Origin: Cladophialophora immunda
Lineage: Eukaryota; Ascomycota; Eurotiomycetes; Chaetothyriales; Herpotrichiellaceae
Direction of reading: 5' to 3'
Length of the DNA stretch: 64,000 nt
Assembly: GCF_000835495.1 (NCBI RefSeq)
Contig: NW_015622542.1
Span: 6,633,936-6,697,935, forward strand
The notes under the pieces were generated by a model, which worked only from the letters and a program-made list of their open reading frames with translations, did no database searches and was not told the origin of the DNA. Of this stretch, positions 41,731 to 53,910 are shown piece by piece. Position numbers and translations under genes: made by a program. Position 1 is the stretch's first letter, and the number at the start of each line of letters is the position of its first letter.

Positions 41731-44422
41731 ATGGTGATCTGCAACAACTCTCATATCAAGCATCGGTCAAAAGGTTGCATCTGTCGAAGAATGCTGCAAA
41801 GCGGACGGCCCAAGCGCCACAGGGCGCTTCAGGCATGTGAGGTATGCCGGACGAGGAAAAACCGCTGCAGCGAGGACCAGCCGTGCACATATTGCGTGGG
41901 TAAGCGTTCTGTGATCTTTAGCTTTCCGTGCATAGCTGCTCACGCAAAGAATCAGATCACGGCTTAGAATGCTCATATTCTCGTGTCCACCGCGACAGGA
42001 GACCACGATCACGGCAAGTGACTCTCCTTCGACCGTACGTGTAGCTCTGGCCTGACCATCTACATACACAGACCTATCATGCAAATCGAGTCACAGAGGA
42101 TGGGTCCTGACTCTCTACGGCTCCATCAATCTCCCGTCATAGAATCCGAGCCGAACAACGTCGAGTCGTGGCCAAATGCCCCGAGCCATGCAGAGCCCGT
42201 CGAACGAACATCTACCCGTCTCCTACCGACCAACGAGACGCGGAAGCCGTCTGCTTTGTCTTCTATGAATATGAACAGTGCCGGTTCGGTCTCGATCACG
42301 CCACAAAGGGCGGCGTCGGACGTGATGGACACGAACCTGCACACCAGCAACCTCGAATTCTACGGATCATCATCCTCCGTGGCGTTCCTCCGTCACATGG
42401 AAATGTTGTCGAACAGCCAGACCACCGACCCCGTCGGCGGACAGTCGAGGTGCTCGTTAGCCTCACTCCTGCACAACACCGAGTTCTGCCCCGACACGCC
42501 GCACGACCGGCAGGCGGCGCCAGAGGCCAGTACCAGCTCCGACCGATTCCACTTCCGCGTTGCGAGGCGGTTTCTGGACACCTACTTCTCCAACATCCAC
42601 CACATCCAACCCATTTTCGACGAAGACGTCTTTCTGAGTCGTTGCGAGGACCTCTGGTTTAACACGCCCGAAAAGCAACCGCTGTCTTTCGTGGCGCTTT
42701 ACTATGCAACCTTGAGTCTGGGCAGCCTCGTCATGACCTTTGAAACCCCCGAGATTGCCGGAGCCGATCGTTTTACTTGGAGTCGCAGGCTGTTCAATCG
42801 AGCGCTCGCCATCGTGACACGGCTCGGTACGACGACCGACATCGAGATGGTCCAGTGCTTCTACATGATGGTAAGCAATTCTGGTACATGCTTCGACGTC
42901 TCGAACTGACACCAACCTCACCAAGAGCAAGATATATCAGCATGAACTCAACCCTCATGGTACGTGGGGGCTTCGTTTTGTTTGACACATGGCCTGATAT
43001 GGTTTGTTAGTGGCCTATCTATACTCCGGTCAAGCGGCCAGAACTTCATTGGCGATCGGAATCAATCGACGACCAATCAGCCCGGACGTCACTGATCCGA
43101 GAGCTTCGATGATGGCATCGAAAACATGGTGGTACGTTACGCGAGACTTTGGACTTTTCCAATGATGATTCGCTGATGTGACCAGGGCTGTCTATTGTCT
43201 GGACATGTACGACAAAAAGCCACTTCCAGGAGTAGCCGAGCACTGACTTCCATCAAGACAGACCAGCTTTGCACTGGGCCGACCTGACAGCCTCGGGCCT
43301 GACGAATACCATACACAAGACCTTCCCATCAAATCTGTGGAAGAAGCACGTTCGAACACCAACGCTCTAGACATTGTCCCCTGCATGGTGCATCTCTCGA
43401 GGATCATGCGACAAGTGGCGCTCGCTCTGTACACGGTCCCCTGCGAGATGGACGAGAAGCTCCAGCGGGCACAGACCCTCGATGCCGGCTTATGTAGTTG
43501 GCACGAGCAAATCCCAGCCTACCTCCGCATCGACCACCACCAGGTTCCAGGCCAATCCCTCAAGCCGAGCGGCCTGGCCAGCCGTGCTAAGAAACAGTCC
43601 GTCGTGCTCCAGCTTCGTAAGTATCAAGACCAGACCTCTTTTTGCACGGAACAGGCGCCTTCTGACGGGGTGTCTAGGCTACCTGAACCTGCGCATGATA
43701 GTCCACGCCGCATTCATGACCCAATCAGACACCGACGCGTCAGGCGATGCCATGTCTGTGCGCGAGTGTCAGTGCAAGTGCCTAGAGGCCGCAGAAAGTA
43801 CGATCGACCTCATATACAACACATTCTTGAGCGATCATTTCTTTCAGACATGGTACGCATTAGTTCTTCCCCCCAGCTGTAGCTCAGGAGTTTGATATCT
43901 TTTGATGTCTGAGCCTGTCCGTCGCTGATTCATCCTGACCTCAGGTGGTATAACGCCACCTACACTTTGTTTGCCGTCAGCATTCTGCTCGCCGCCGTCT
44001 TCCAACAACTCGCGACCAGCCAGCACGCGCTCGACAACCTCTTCGTCCACATTGACCGTGCCGTGCTGATCCTCCAAGCCATGGATGAGTGCCTGGTTGC
44101 CCGGACCGCGACCGCGATCATCAAGCGCTCGCTCGCTCGGGCGAAAAGGGTTCCGCAGCCCGCATTAGATGAAGGGCAGGGATCATCAACGCGCGGAGTG
44201 GATTTTAGTGACGGTGCACTGCTCCTGCCCACATCTTTCGAGCAGACCGAAGGGCCCGGAGGCGTGGAACCGCTGTTGCAGCCGTATCCGACGGCGGGGG
44301 TTATCGACGAGGAGGAGGCCATGGGCGATCTCGATTGGCTCAACAGCTATCCGCTCGACGACAGCAAGCAGGCTTCGTTCTGGACACGGTGGGCACAGGA
44401 GCTGGAAGTTTTGGGAACATGA
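41731..44422 (+). CDS. Zn2Cys6 transcription factor of the aromatic catabolic block
   Basis: Nine exons: 41731-41899, 41956-42017, 42097-42870, 42926-42959, 43011-43131, 43186-43206, 43267-43616, 43678-43852 and 43945-44422 (727 aa, in frame). The start could instead be 41791. The zinc cluster is CEVCRTRKNRC, five residues, CTYC, six residues, C; the first intron falls inside it, and the acceptor at 41955 gives the correct six-residue gap. The fungal-specific domain includes YQHELNPHVAYLYSGQAAR and RASMMASKTWWAVYCLD, then FALGRPDSLG. The joins at 42018-42096 and 43207-43266 are the least certain. Three exons of 21-121 bases occur in a row. Its position beside the homogentisate genes suggests that it regulates them, possibly through the palindrome at 39712. 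Confidence 0.85.
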
Positions 44423-44530
44423 TTTATACTACAAATATAGCCTCTGTTTCTTGAGTGTTGCTCTCAGGTTTCCCCCCTTGAGCACTCCCTATGATCATCC
44501 AGCACGCCATCCTTCCCCCTTGAGCACGCT

Positions 44531-46631
44531 CTATTTAGAAGGGGGCCCTGCAGCCAGGGACACCACGATCGAGGATGGGTGTTCCGGTCCGGAGTATACG
44601 ACGTGCTTTCCACGGTTGAGGTTCTCCCCGGCGCGATACAGCTGCGGAAACTCCGGCAACGTCACCTCGTGGCCCTTGACCTCGAGCCGCATGGCTTCCC
44701 CCGGCTGGAAAACGATCCCCCCGGGCCACAGTGGGATGTCCACACACACAATCTGGCCGGGGGGGATCTTCTCCTCCCGGTCGTGGGCGTGGTAGGCCAC
44801 CGCGGGCGCGAGCATCGCGCTTTGCTCGGCCGAGATGCTTGGGTCGGCGCTCAGCCGGCGATGTGAGGCGCGGAGTCGACCGTTGGGGCCGAGGTACTTG
44901 AAAATGTTCAGGTCGGGGACGTCATCGGGCGTGGTCCCGGCCGGGAGACTGTCGAGGGGGATGTTGAGGTGCTTCAAGGGCCGGCCGTGGGTGTCCAGCT
45001 TGCGCACAATCACGTAGACGTCGAGGTCGTCCGTTTCGGCGCACGACACGTACAATTTGGCCTGGGAAAACCCGATCAGCTCGGTGTATTCTCCGAACGT
45101 GAAGGTGAAGTGCGCGCCGTCGTCCTCCCAGGAGTCGGAGGTGTAGCTCGACGTCGAAGGCTCGGGGGGTGGACCGCTTTCCTCTAGGGCGGCAGATTGA
45201 CCATTCAAGTAGAATGTTCGGTGTTGGACGTAGGTAGGTGGGTAGACAGGCTCCGGCCGGTCCACGACCGAAGGGATGTTGAAGCCGAGCAGGCTGTGCC
45301 GGACCCGGGGGGTGGACTCCCAGCCATTGGCTTTCCCGTAGAGGAAGCGGTCGAAGAACTTTTGGAGATCGTCGTTTGCCGACTTTTGATACAGGTCGTG
45401 CCACTCTTGCGTGTGGTGAATTCGAAGCCTGTCGGCATATCAGGGGGTATTCGTAGGAGCAGCCACTTGGAGGAGGAACTCACCATTTATCTTTGGTGGA
45501 TGAGAACAAGAAACCCTTGATGGAGCCCAGAGTGTGTATACCACTGGAGAAACTGGCCAGGGCGTAGACAGGGACGTTGATTTGGGTCAGTTTGGCGCGT
45601 TTATCCGCCCAGTACTCATTGAAGAGCGGATACTTGCGGATCATCGCGCCGAGATCTTCACGACCATTCTTGCCTGGCATGTTGAGAAAGGCCTTGTCAG
45701 TGTGGGAGGCTGGTGGAAAAGCTTTACGGTCATGTCTTACCGCAGTAGCCTTCGCCCCGATAGTCTACAAATGAAGGGTTCGGAATGCCCCCTCGGCCGA
45801 GCATCTCGCAGTAGCTGTCGGCCAAACCCTCCCAAGGAGCAATGGCCTTCAGATGAGGCGGTCTCTCGGCCGCGATGAACCTGGACGGTGTGTGAGCTCC
45901 ATGAACCCGGGTGGCGCTATCGAGGCTGTGATCTACCACTGGGAGATTCCAAGCCACGAGTTGCCGGCAAAGGCAACGGCGCCATTGCACCACGAGTGCG
46001 AAGCAATGGATTCGACAGCATCGTAACCATCTCGACCTTCCTGGATCGTCGTAAGCGGTTAGGATGGACAGTGACAGCTTGTAAGTTAGTGGATTATACT
46101 CACTTGTGTTCCTTGGGCAACCTGATCTCCTTCCGAGTCGAAGGTGCCGCGAACGTCAATGTTGACGATCGCATAGCCTCGTGGACACCATTCGGCGGGA
46201 TCGGGAGCCTCGAACTTCTCAAGATCGCTTGTCCAGTCCTTGGGAATCCCAGCTCGCCAGGGGACACGATCCAGACTCTGGAAGCCTGCGGGAAGCTTAG
46301 GGCTGATTCCCGGCGATCAGGAACGGCTGCAGGACGTACCATTCCCCTGTTTCCCGTACGGACTCCATGCCACAATGGCCGCGACGGGTATGCTGTCCGA
46401 AGATGGAGGCCGGAAGACGTCCATATATATCTTGCACCCGTCTCGCAGAATAACGGGTACATCCCTTTCGAAGATCAGGTCACTGTCCAAAGGGCGCCGA
46501 CCTGGCTCTTTGCGCCATCCTTTCGGAAGCACTTCTTTGGAGGGACCGAAATCCTTCCAGCGTTTGCTGAAGTCTCGGTTGGCTGGCTTAAATGCGACTT
46601 CAATCCCACCGACGCAGAACTTGGTCGCCAT
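44531..46631 (-). CDS. CocE/NonD-type hydrolase (X-Pro dipeptidyl-peptidase S15 fold)
   Basis: Minus strand, six exons: 46631-46340, 46285-46104, 46040-45937, 45880-45741, 45673-45484 and 45428-44531 (601 aa). The N-terminal segment RDVPVILRDGCKIYMDVFRP opens the alpha/beta-hydrolase domain. APDPAEWCPRGYAIVNIDVRG leads to the nucleophile Ser near 186 in AFAGNSWLGISQW. The last exon holds the beta-rich C-terminal jelly-roll (PP-binding XPP_C-type: FGEYTELIGFSQAKLYVS, then GQIVCVDIPLWPGGIVF). The family hydrolyses esters, acyl peptides and alpha-amino acid amides; cocaine esterase is one member. Fungal relatives are abundant and mostly uncharacterised. The position between an aromatic-pathway regulator and an MFS gene suggests release of aromatic acids from esters (inference). 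Confidence 0.9.
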
Positions 46632-47249
46632 GGCTAGAGGGCGTGAAATCGTGGTGGTCGAATATCAGCCTTACCTAGCCTCGTTGATGTGGCCTTGGGC
46701 TTCTCCCAGCATATCGGCCTTTTAAACACCGACTACATACGTGAACGACAAGGAAAGTGCTTAATAATTATGAACCGGCAGGACAGTCACCCAACCGTGG
46801 TGGTACCGGGAGAAAGCAGAGTGCTTGGGAGGTTTCATCTCCACCCGCTTTGTGTAGGCGGAATTCCCGGCGGCATCAACATAGCCGGCGGCATGCTCGT
46901 AAAACCGGTCCTTCAACCTCGGACAGCATCGTTCCTGCTACGAGTCCTTTATCCTAATCGTTCAGCTGGGTGCTAGCGAAGATTTAGCTTTCACGGGGCT
47001 GCGATGATTCCCTCGACCACGTCCATCGGGGCATTTGGGGTGTGGTGGTGGCTGAAGAAACTCACTTGGCAGTCTAGATTCTCCTCGTCCATCTGGCGGC
47101 ATTTCCGGTGGACCCCATGGGGGTTCTTACGAGCACGAGGAAAGGTCGAGGGACTTAAATAGATTTTTGTCAGAGACTGCAGTCTACGCAGTCACGACAT
47201 TCTCTATCAGAAAAGCGAGGTGCCAGAAAATACCAGCCGTCTTCTCGAC
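46632..47249. promoter_or_regulatory. Divergent promoter region between CocE-like hydrolase and MFS, with GGCGGCAT repeats
   Basis: The 618 bases between divergent starts contain three copies of GGCGGCAT: 46869-46876, 46887-46894 and 47095-47102. The first two lie within a 10-base direct repeat CCGGCGGCAT spaced 18 bases apart. No gene is seen. Confidence 0.5.
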
Positions 47250-49283
47250 ATGGCCTTGGGATTTACCCACCACGAGGCGCCCGCACAGGTTGCCAGCGAC
47301 GACGCGGACGAGAAATCCTGTCCTGCGTCGCAACAGGTCGAGATCCTCCATTCCCCAGAGACGAATCTCAACTACGATGAGGCTGACCAAGAGCCCGTCC
47401 TCCACGCCCGGACTTGGATCGCGCTCGCGGCGATGGTCATGTTGAATATGGTGCAACTTATTGCGCTGAATGGCCCACCAGTATTTGTCAGTGAATGAGT
47501 CGATTCCTGTCGAGAAAAGAGAAAGCCCCCATGCTAACCAAAGCCCTCATGTAGCTTGGAACGATCGCAGGGGAGTTCGGTCAGCAGGATCTGCAGTCTT
47601 GGGTTCCCAATGCCCTCTCACTCGTCCAAGCAGTCCTTGGACCGGTGATATCTTCTGGGTCAGATCTGTTCCAAGCTCGCAAGACGCTGCTCGTTGGGTC
47701 ATCTCTCATATCAGTGGTTGGTGCTGCTATCGTCCCTCGGTCTCGATCCTTGTATCAGGTCATTGCCGGTCAATCATTGATTGGAGTTGGGTTCGCGTCG
47801 GTCCCACTGGCTTACTGCGTCCCGAGCGAGATCGTCCCCCGCAAATGGCGGCCAAGTAAGTAGCTCTATCGACGAGGACGGTAACCCGAGTTGACCCTGT
47901 CAAAGTGGTACAAGCTTGTATGCAGATTGGCGGCTTTGTAGGGGCCATGATCGCACCGGTCATCCTCGGCGCGTTTTTGCAAACGGACAGCGTAGGAGGG
48001 TGGCGGAATTTCTATGTATAAAAGGACAGCACCCTATTCTCCGATCCGCTATACTAACGTCCCGTGCAGTGGGTGCAAATGAGTCTTTGGGGATTGACTA
48101 CCATTGGCATTTTCGTCGGCTATCGGCCTCCCAAGCGGCATACAAGGCTTGATCATCTTTCTGCCTGGCAAAAACTTGGCCGGATGGACTGGCCAGGCTC
48201 TTTCTTGGTCACCGTTGGTCTCACACTGTTCCTGACCGGCTTGAGTCTAGGAGGCGGTCTGTATGCCTGGACGAACGCAAGGGTATTGTCCACGCTCATC
48301 ATCGGGGGTGTCTTCCTGGTCGCATTTGGTTTGTATGAGTGGCTCGGTACCAAAACCGGCATCTTCACCCACGAACTCTTCACCGGACCAAATGGGGCTG
48401 GCCGGACGGCGTGGATCTCTGCACTTCTCATTTTTATCGAAGGATTTGTCGGCGCCTCCTTCGTCATCTTCTATCCAGTCATGTGAGCTGTCTCACCCTT
48501 TCTTCGGCCCTCCCCTTATTAACCACGAACGCCGATAGGACCGAGTCGCTCTTCACCACCGATCCCATGAAGGTGGTGGCCCGTCAGGAAGGCTTTTACG
48601 TCGGCTGTTTCCTCGGAAGTGCATTGTTTGGCTATCTTAGCACCAAGCTGCGCAGCGTACGAGAGGGAATTGCTGCAGGATACCTCCTCTTGACTGGTGG
48701 GCTGGTCGGCTTCGCCACGATCCAACCCGGTGAATCTGTCAGTGCGATAGCCTTCGCCGTGCTCACAGGGCTGGGATTTGGAGTGATCCTGGCTCTAGTC
48801 GTCACCGCTATCCAGCTTTGCACGCCGCATCATCTCATCGCGACTTCGACCGCCGTTCTCACAACAACTCGTGCTCTCGCTCTGACAGTCGGTGTCTCGG
48901 TGTACACGGCGGTCTTTACCGACTCCATCGGCAAGAAATCACCTGCCATGGTCGCCTCAGCCGCTGCGAAAAACGGGGTTCCTGCAAGCTCCGTCCCAGA
49001 GTTTGTCCAGGCATTTCTTCTCAACGACCGCGATGCGCTGGGCAAAATAGCTGGAGTGACGCCGTCGGTCCTCGCCGCCTGCGCCGCTGCGGTGAAGCAA
49101 GCATCGGCCGATTCTCTGCGCCTTGTATTCATCATTGCGGCCCCGGTATCAGCAGTCGCCGTGTTTTTGTGCTACTTCCTGGCCGACCTACGCACACTGA
49201 TGGATTATCGTGTCGATGCTCCCGTGGAAGAATTGCATGCTAAACAACATCATAGTGAAGACGATGGCCAGAAGGCGGCATGA
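47250..49283 (+). CDS. MFS transporter, TRI12-like (14-span efflux type)
   Basis: Five exons: 47250-47486, 47555-47855, 47906-48015, 48070-48482 and 48539-49283 (601 aa). An acidic cytosolic N-terminus is followed by many hydrophobic spans. The first half contains TWIALAAMVMLNMVQLIAL, LGTIAGEF, YCVPSEIVPRKWRP and ACMQIGGFVGAM. The extended C-terminal half contains ATSTAVLTTTRALALTVGVS and a hydrophilic loop with IAGVTPSVLAACAAAVKQAS before the last span. The latter loop is typical of the fungal TRI12/siderophore-iron type MFS group and also occurs in the transporter at 62043. These are proton antiporters or importers of bulky organic compounds. Divergent pairing with the CocE-like hydrolase suggests a shared substrate or product. 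The acceptor at 47905 is preferred over one at 47890, which would leave a 35-base intron. Confidence 0.9.
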
Positions 49284-50006
49284 AAACTCACTTGTTCTTG
49301 GGCAAGAAGAGTCAAACTTTGTGAAATATAGCTCCCATTGCTGTTAGGAACGCACGATATAGGGAGGGAGGGCGGACCTTTCGCTCCTTTTTTCTATTCT
49401 TTCCTCAGATTTATCCTCCTTGTTGCTAAGCCAGCTAGTTAGTCGCAATATTCTTTCCAGCCCAAAGTTGACATCAGTGGAGTTGACAGAAGTTCCAAAT
49501 AAAACCATGGTGAAGATGCCGCTTTAGGAAAACAAGAGGATAGAGATCTCTCGCTGTTCTTGAACATTGGCCCGGGCCGCTCTCCGCACTGAGTAAAAAT
49601 TCGTTCGTGCAACGGGTCTTGGTCGCTGCTTTTACTGATTGATCAGCGCGCTCCCCCAGACGGTGCCTTTCGCGGTCAGCAAGGCATATCGTTCCCGATT
49701 CAGGTAGTTAAAACAACTCCCAACTCGCCTAGTTTCATGAGCGACCGTCCTGGTTTTCGAGATTGGGAGCGCAGCCGCGGAGAACCTCATGTCTGTTGAT
49801 GGACGTGACTTCGGCCGTTGATCATGATGCAGAATATGGTACTGGACCCAATTCAAGGAGCGGACGTTCGGCATATATAAGCTGTTCTGTAAGAAGGGCA
49901 TGCGGGCGTCACGACATCTTGTGCGAGAGACAAAGGTGTCTGTCGCGGTCGATATTTCCTCACCGCAAGCAAGGTCTGTCGAGTATCTCCAAAAGAAATT
50001 AACGCC
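49284..50006. other. Intergenic region upstream of the GST gene
   Basis: Contains the 3' end of the transporter gene and the GST promoter. A minus-strand frame overlapping the GST start is a shadow. Nothing else is recognised. Confidence 0.5.
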
Positions 50007-50762
50007 ATGCAAGACATCACTCTTCTCGTTGCGCAAGGCGCCTGCTCGCTTGCACCACACACTCTGTTGAGGGAAACGGACGCCAAATTCACCATCGAAC
50101 TGCTCAACATCAGGCAGGGCATTCCAGAGAAGCTCCGCCGGGTCAACCCAAAGCTGCGTGTCCCCGTCCTCGAGTTTCACGACGGCACTGCTTTGACTGA
50201 ACTTCCCGCCATCATGGTCGCCATTTCGCAGATGAGCCCGGCCCAGCATTTCATGGGCCGGACTAACCTGGAGAGTCTCCGACTCTACGAATGGCTCAAT
50301 TGGCTATCCAGCACCCTCCACGCGCAGGGCTACGGCATATTCTGGCGGCCACAGCGCTTCGCCCAGGATGCCACTCTCCACCATGACCTCAAGCAACGAG
50401 CGCGAGACTCGATCATCGCCTGTTACGAACAAATTGAGGCCAAATTGGATGGTCCGTTTGCAGTCGGGGGCGCCCTCACGGCTGTCGATCCCTTCCTGTT
50501 CGTTTTCTACAGATGGGGCAACCTCATTGGCCTTCCGATGGAGGCGAAGTATCCGAAGTACACACGGCATGCCAGGGAAATGTCTAAGCGACCATCACTG
50601 CAGGCAGCCTTGAGAGCAGAAGGTGACTATCAAGTCTTCTGGTGTAAAGCCATCCACTCTAACACTCTTGCTTTCACAGGATTGCTGCCAAAGGAGGAGC
50701 TTCCGCAGGATGAGTACTTCCCACGAGCCGTGGGGTTGGGGCTGCGAGTGGAACACCTTTAA
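50007..50762 (+). CDS. Glutathione S-transferase-like protein, beta-class-like
   Basis: Intronless, 251 aa. The thioredoxin-like N-terminal domain reads LLVAQGACSLAPHTLLRE, with Cys13 in the CSLAPH motif that marks bacterial beta-class GSTs. VPVLEFHDGTALTELPAI follows, providing the cis-Pro and the glutathione-binding acidic/Ser-like position (here Leu-Pro instead of the usual Glu-Ser/Asn). The helical C-terminal domain has LNWLSSTLHAQGYGIFWRP and GPFAVGGALTAVDPFLFVFYRW. A zeta-class SSCSxRVR motif, expected of maleylacetoacetate isomerase, is absent, so it should not be taken as the missing pathway enzyme without a test. It may detoxify electrophiles made in aromatic catabolism. The lack of introns and the bacterial-type motif leave open an origin by transfer. 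Confidence 0.82.
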   Translation: MQDITLLVAQGACSLAPHTLLRETDAKFTIELLNIRQGIPEKLRRVNPKLRVPVLEFHDGTALTELPAIMVAISQMSPAQHFMGRTNLESLRLYEWLNWLSSTLHAQGYGIFWRPQRFAQDATLHHDLKQRARDSIIACYEQIEAKLDGPFAVGGALTAVDPFLFVFYRWGNLIGLPMEAKYPKYTRHAREMSKRPSLQAALRAEGDYQVFWCKAIHSNTLAFTGLLPKEELPQDEYFPRAVGLGLRVEHL

Positions 50763-51784
50763 TCATGGCCACTCGGTTCCAATGCCAGTGCCCACGTCGG
50801 ACAACAATCGGTTGATGGTGATATCGGGAGATTGCAACTGAGTTAAGCCATGGAAGCGACGTGGCCGAGCCATAGTAGAGCCAAATTGATGCAACCTATA
50901 GTATTGAGCTAGCAGTAATCTACTCTGTGCTGCTTTACCGCCCAGGCAACGTACGACCTGCCCACCAGATAGTGTGACTGGTCTTACCACTTTGTGTTGA
51001 TCAATAAATGCAGAGGCTTGAATCCACCCTGCTATATATTGACGTAGTTTCGCCGCTTAAGCAGGGCAATTAACCTGGGACGGGGGAACGTTCTTCGTGC
51101 GTGGCCATTCTTCATTCTAATCGTCAAGTTGTGTCTTAAGATTCCGTGTAAAGAAGGCAGGCTGTCAGAGCATGATAGTGTGCTAAGGCGCATAGTCTGC
51201 GCATATGACATGATGACAAGGATGAGGCGGGGCTGCTAAAGTTGCCTGTACTACAATGGAACGGTCACCCGTGATTGGCTAGACAAAAGCATAAATACGG
51301 AGAGGCATGCGGGTGGCATTTGAGAAGTTCTTCAAGGGAGACGGGCGAGCAACAGACAACGAAGTCAGGCACGCAATCGGACAGCTTTTGAGCATTGAGA
51401 GAAGAGAGAATGTTGAACCCTCTTCTCGCGCATGCTACAGTTTTCCTTCAGAGCCATGCAACCCAAAACAAGATGTAGCGAACAAGCATATATACTCCGA
51501 ACTGTGCTTCGTCCATTACCGTATTCGTTCAGGAAAGGGAGCGCGGCCGCTTTAATCTGGCACGTGACGGAGCATCGAGGAGGCCCGGCGGAGCCCGGGA
51601 GCGTCGTGGGAGCTGGTTTTGTAGCCACTCCAGTGCCACTCACCCCGTGTTTCATCACGTGTGGCTGCGTCTGTCATGTTTTCAGCCGCAAAGTGTGAAA
51701 GGCCCCCATCGTTCCTCCCCGGCTCAAACATTATCTGGGGCGGTGCTAACGTTTCAGACGCATTAAGATTCCCCTGCCGAAGGA
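50763..51784. other. Intergenic region upstream of the HET gene
   Basis: About 1 kb. Open frames such as 51307-51555 are short and lack recognisable domains. No repeat or RNA gene is identified. Confidence 0.5.
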
Positions 51785-53910
51785 ATGGTCCTGGATCTCA
51801 TCACCCTTGGTGGGTATATGCTCATCCGAGCAGCCATCACCGAGGTCCAAAGGCGGGATGCGGAGCGAGAATTGGCTGCTCAACGACGCATCGGCTCGTC
51901 CCGTGCTTCAGCATCCTCATCCGTGGGCACCAAAGAGGCCGTTTACGAGAAATTCCCTCTCGCCCCGGGCGAAATACGGCTTCTGAGGCTGGAAGCCGGT
52001 ACGGGAGACATCTGTTGCTCTTTCTTCACCAAGTCTCTGTCGGAGAGTCACAAGTACGATGCCATATCATATAATTGGGGCGAGAGCACTCAGAACAGAC
52101 ATGTCTACGTGGAAGGCGTCAAATTCGAAGTGACTGACAACGTCTTTGATGCGCTTAGCCAATTCCGCGAAGGCGTGGGTGGAACTGCGAGGAATGTATG
52201 GGTCGACGCCTTGTGCATCGATCAGAGAAAGGAAGCCATCGAGAAGAGACATCAAATCGACAACATGCATCGCGTCTACACGAATGCTAACACTGTCTTA
52301 ATTTGGCTGGGCCCAGCGCGAGAAGGTTGTGCTCGAGCAGTCGAATTCTTCAAGAGTCGAGAAAGCAGGCCGCCTCCTTCCGATCGTGATTTGATTCAGC
52401 TGGGTGAGGGGCGCGGCAGGGAGCCGTTGATTGATCTTATGAGGAATTTCCTCCTCAGGTTGTGGTGGACTAGAGGTTGGATCGTGCAAGAGGTCATGTT
52501 GGCCAAAAACCCGATCATGTACTCTGGTCAATATTGCCTCTCGTTTGACCTGGTATTGCAGCTGGCGAAGATCAATACCTTTTTCCCTCGCCACATTCTC
52601 AAGGCTATCCCAGGGGATTCGATCAGTCCGCCGATGGTGGGCGCGCAGCTCCCTATCAATCCGATGCTCATGTGTCGGGGGAGTGTCTTGGCCGGAACAA
52701 AGCTCCGTTTCGATGAGTGGCTGTCCTCATTTAGGACGCAAAAGACTTCTGAACCGGTGGACCGGATCTATGCCTTCATCGGCCTGGGGAAGGTCTATGA
52801 CCCTGACTTGCCCATATCTGCCACCGACGAGAAGCCACTCGAGGTCGTTTGGGCACAGACAACGCGATATATCCTTCAAAAGTTTGGCAACCTGGACTTC
52901 ATAAGCATTGGGCGCGGTCCAGGGCGATGCGAAGATCAGAGTCTCCCTCATAAACGTTCGGTTAATCCTGAGACATTCGAGCTTCCTGGTTGGGTACCCG
53001 ATTACACCCTTCCTGGTGCAACAGGAACCTCATTAAGGCCGCTTCCAATCAATGTCATGAAGCCGTCGATCTTCAATGCAAGTCTTGGTCGAAAACCGCT
53101 CATCCGATTTGCTGGTGATCTCAAGGGCCACAGCGACACTAGGAAGCTTTGTGCTTCCGGGATTGAAATTGGCTCCATTTCAGCAGTGACTGGCATCAAT
53201 GAGTTGTGCGGCGACTTCACGAACGATTACCTCGTGCAATCACCGAATACTGATCGGTTTGTCAGTGAAGCAACTCGTCTTTGTAGCAGCTACAAGAAAA
53301 AGATGGACAAGGAAGCAGGGCTGCCTGTCGATCCAGACCCGCTCGACTCTACCGTAGATCAGCTCCAGAATCTAGCCACAGGGTCGAGTTACCACGGCTT
53401 TGGCTACACGTGGTTCGAAGCGCTGGGAAAAGCGCTGACAATGGATATGCGCTTCGTTGGCGATCGACTTCCACCAGGAGAGCACTACTTCAACTTGCCT
53501 GAAGACCCACCTGCTGACTATAGGGGTGGGGTGGGAACTGAGGAAGAAAATCGAATTTTGTGGGCACAAACACTGCACGGAGAGCGGCATTCGTGGACAA
53601 ACGGAAGGCGATTCTTCATCACGCAGAAAGGCCATATTGGCGTTGGGCCTCCGGATGCGACCTCGTCGGATGTGATATGCATACTCGACGGGGCGATGGC
53701 GCCTTTCGTCCTCAGGCGCACAGGTACTGGCATCGAAAAGCAGTGGGAGTATATCGGCCACTGGTGAGTACCTCCTCCCAACCCATTCAAGATCGGCAAG
53801 AGGAGCTAACAGGAAATGTCACTTCAAGCTACTTGCAAGGCTTTATGGACGGTGAAGCCTATAAGCCTGGTAGACGTCCTCATCCAACAGAGACCTTTAT
53901 AATAGTATGA
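51785..53910 (+). CDS. HET-domain protein (heterokaryon incompatibility type)
   Basis: Two exons: 51785-53763 and 53829-53910 (686 aa). The small second exon is needed for the usual ending GFMDGEAYKPG. The HET domain runs from about residue 85: KYDAISYNWGESTQNRHVYV (block 1), RNVWVDALCIDQRK (block 2), and QIDNMHRVYTNANTVLIWLG (block 3), all well kept. The C-terminal 400 residues show only short family patterns (TRGWIVQEVMLAKNPIMYSG, EPVDRIYAFIGLG). HET domains trigger cell death when incompatible strains fuse, or act as NLR-like immune effectors. Most copies have unknown partners. There is no NACHT, WD40 or ankyrin part here, so this is a stand-alone HET protein. Confidence 0.93.

Noticed and set aside
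42035..42071. 37-base intron with a better donor (GTACGT) in the 41731 factor gene
   Set aside because: Shorter than any other intron here; the 79-base alternative 42018-42096 was preferred, although its GTGACT donor is weak, so this join stays uncertain.
47856..47890. 35-base intron in the MFS gene at 47250
   Set aside because: Too short for this genome's introns (46 bases or more elsewhere); the acceptor at 47905 keeps the same frame.
50007..50762. Reading the GST-like gene as maleylacetoacetate isomerase to complete the homogentisate pathway
   Set aside because: The zeta-class active-site motif is absent and the CSLAPH motif points to the beta class; also about 9 kb and three genes separate it from hmgA.
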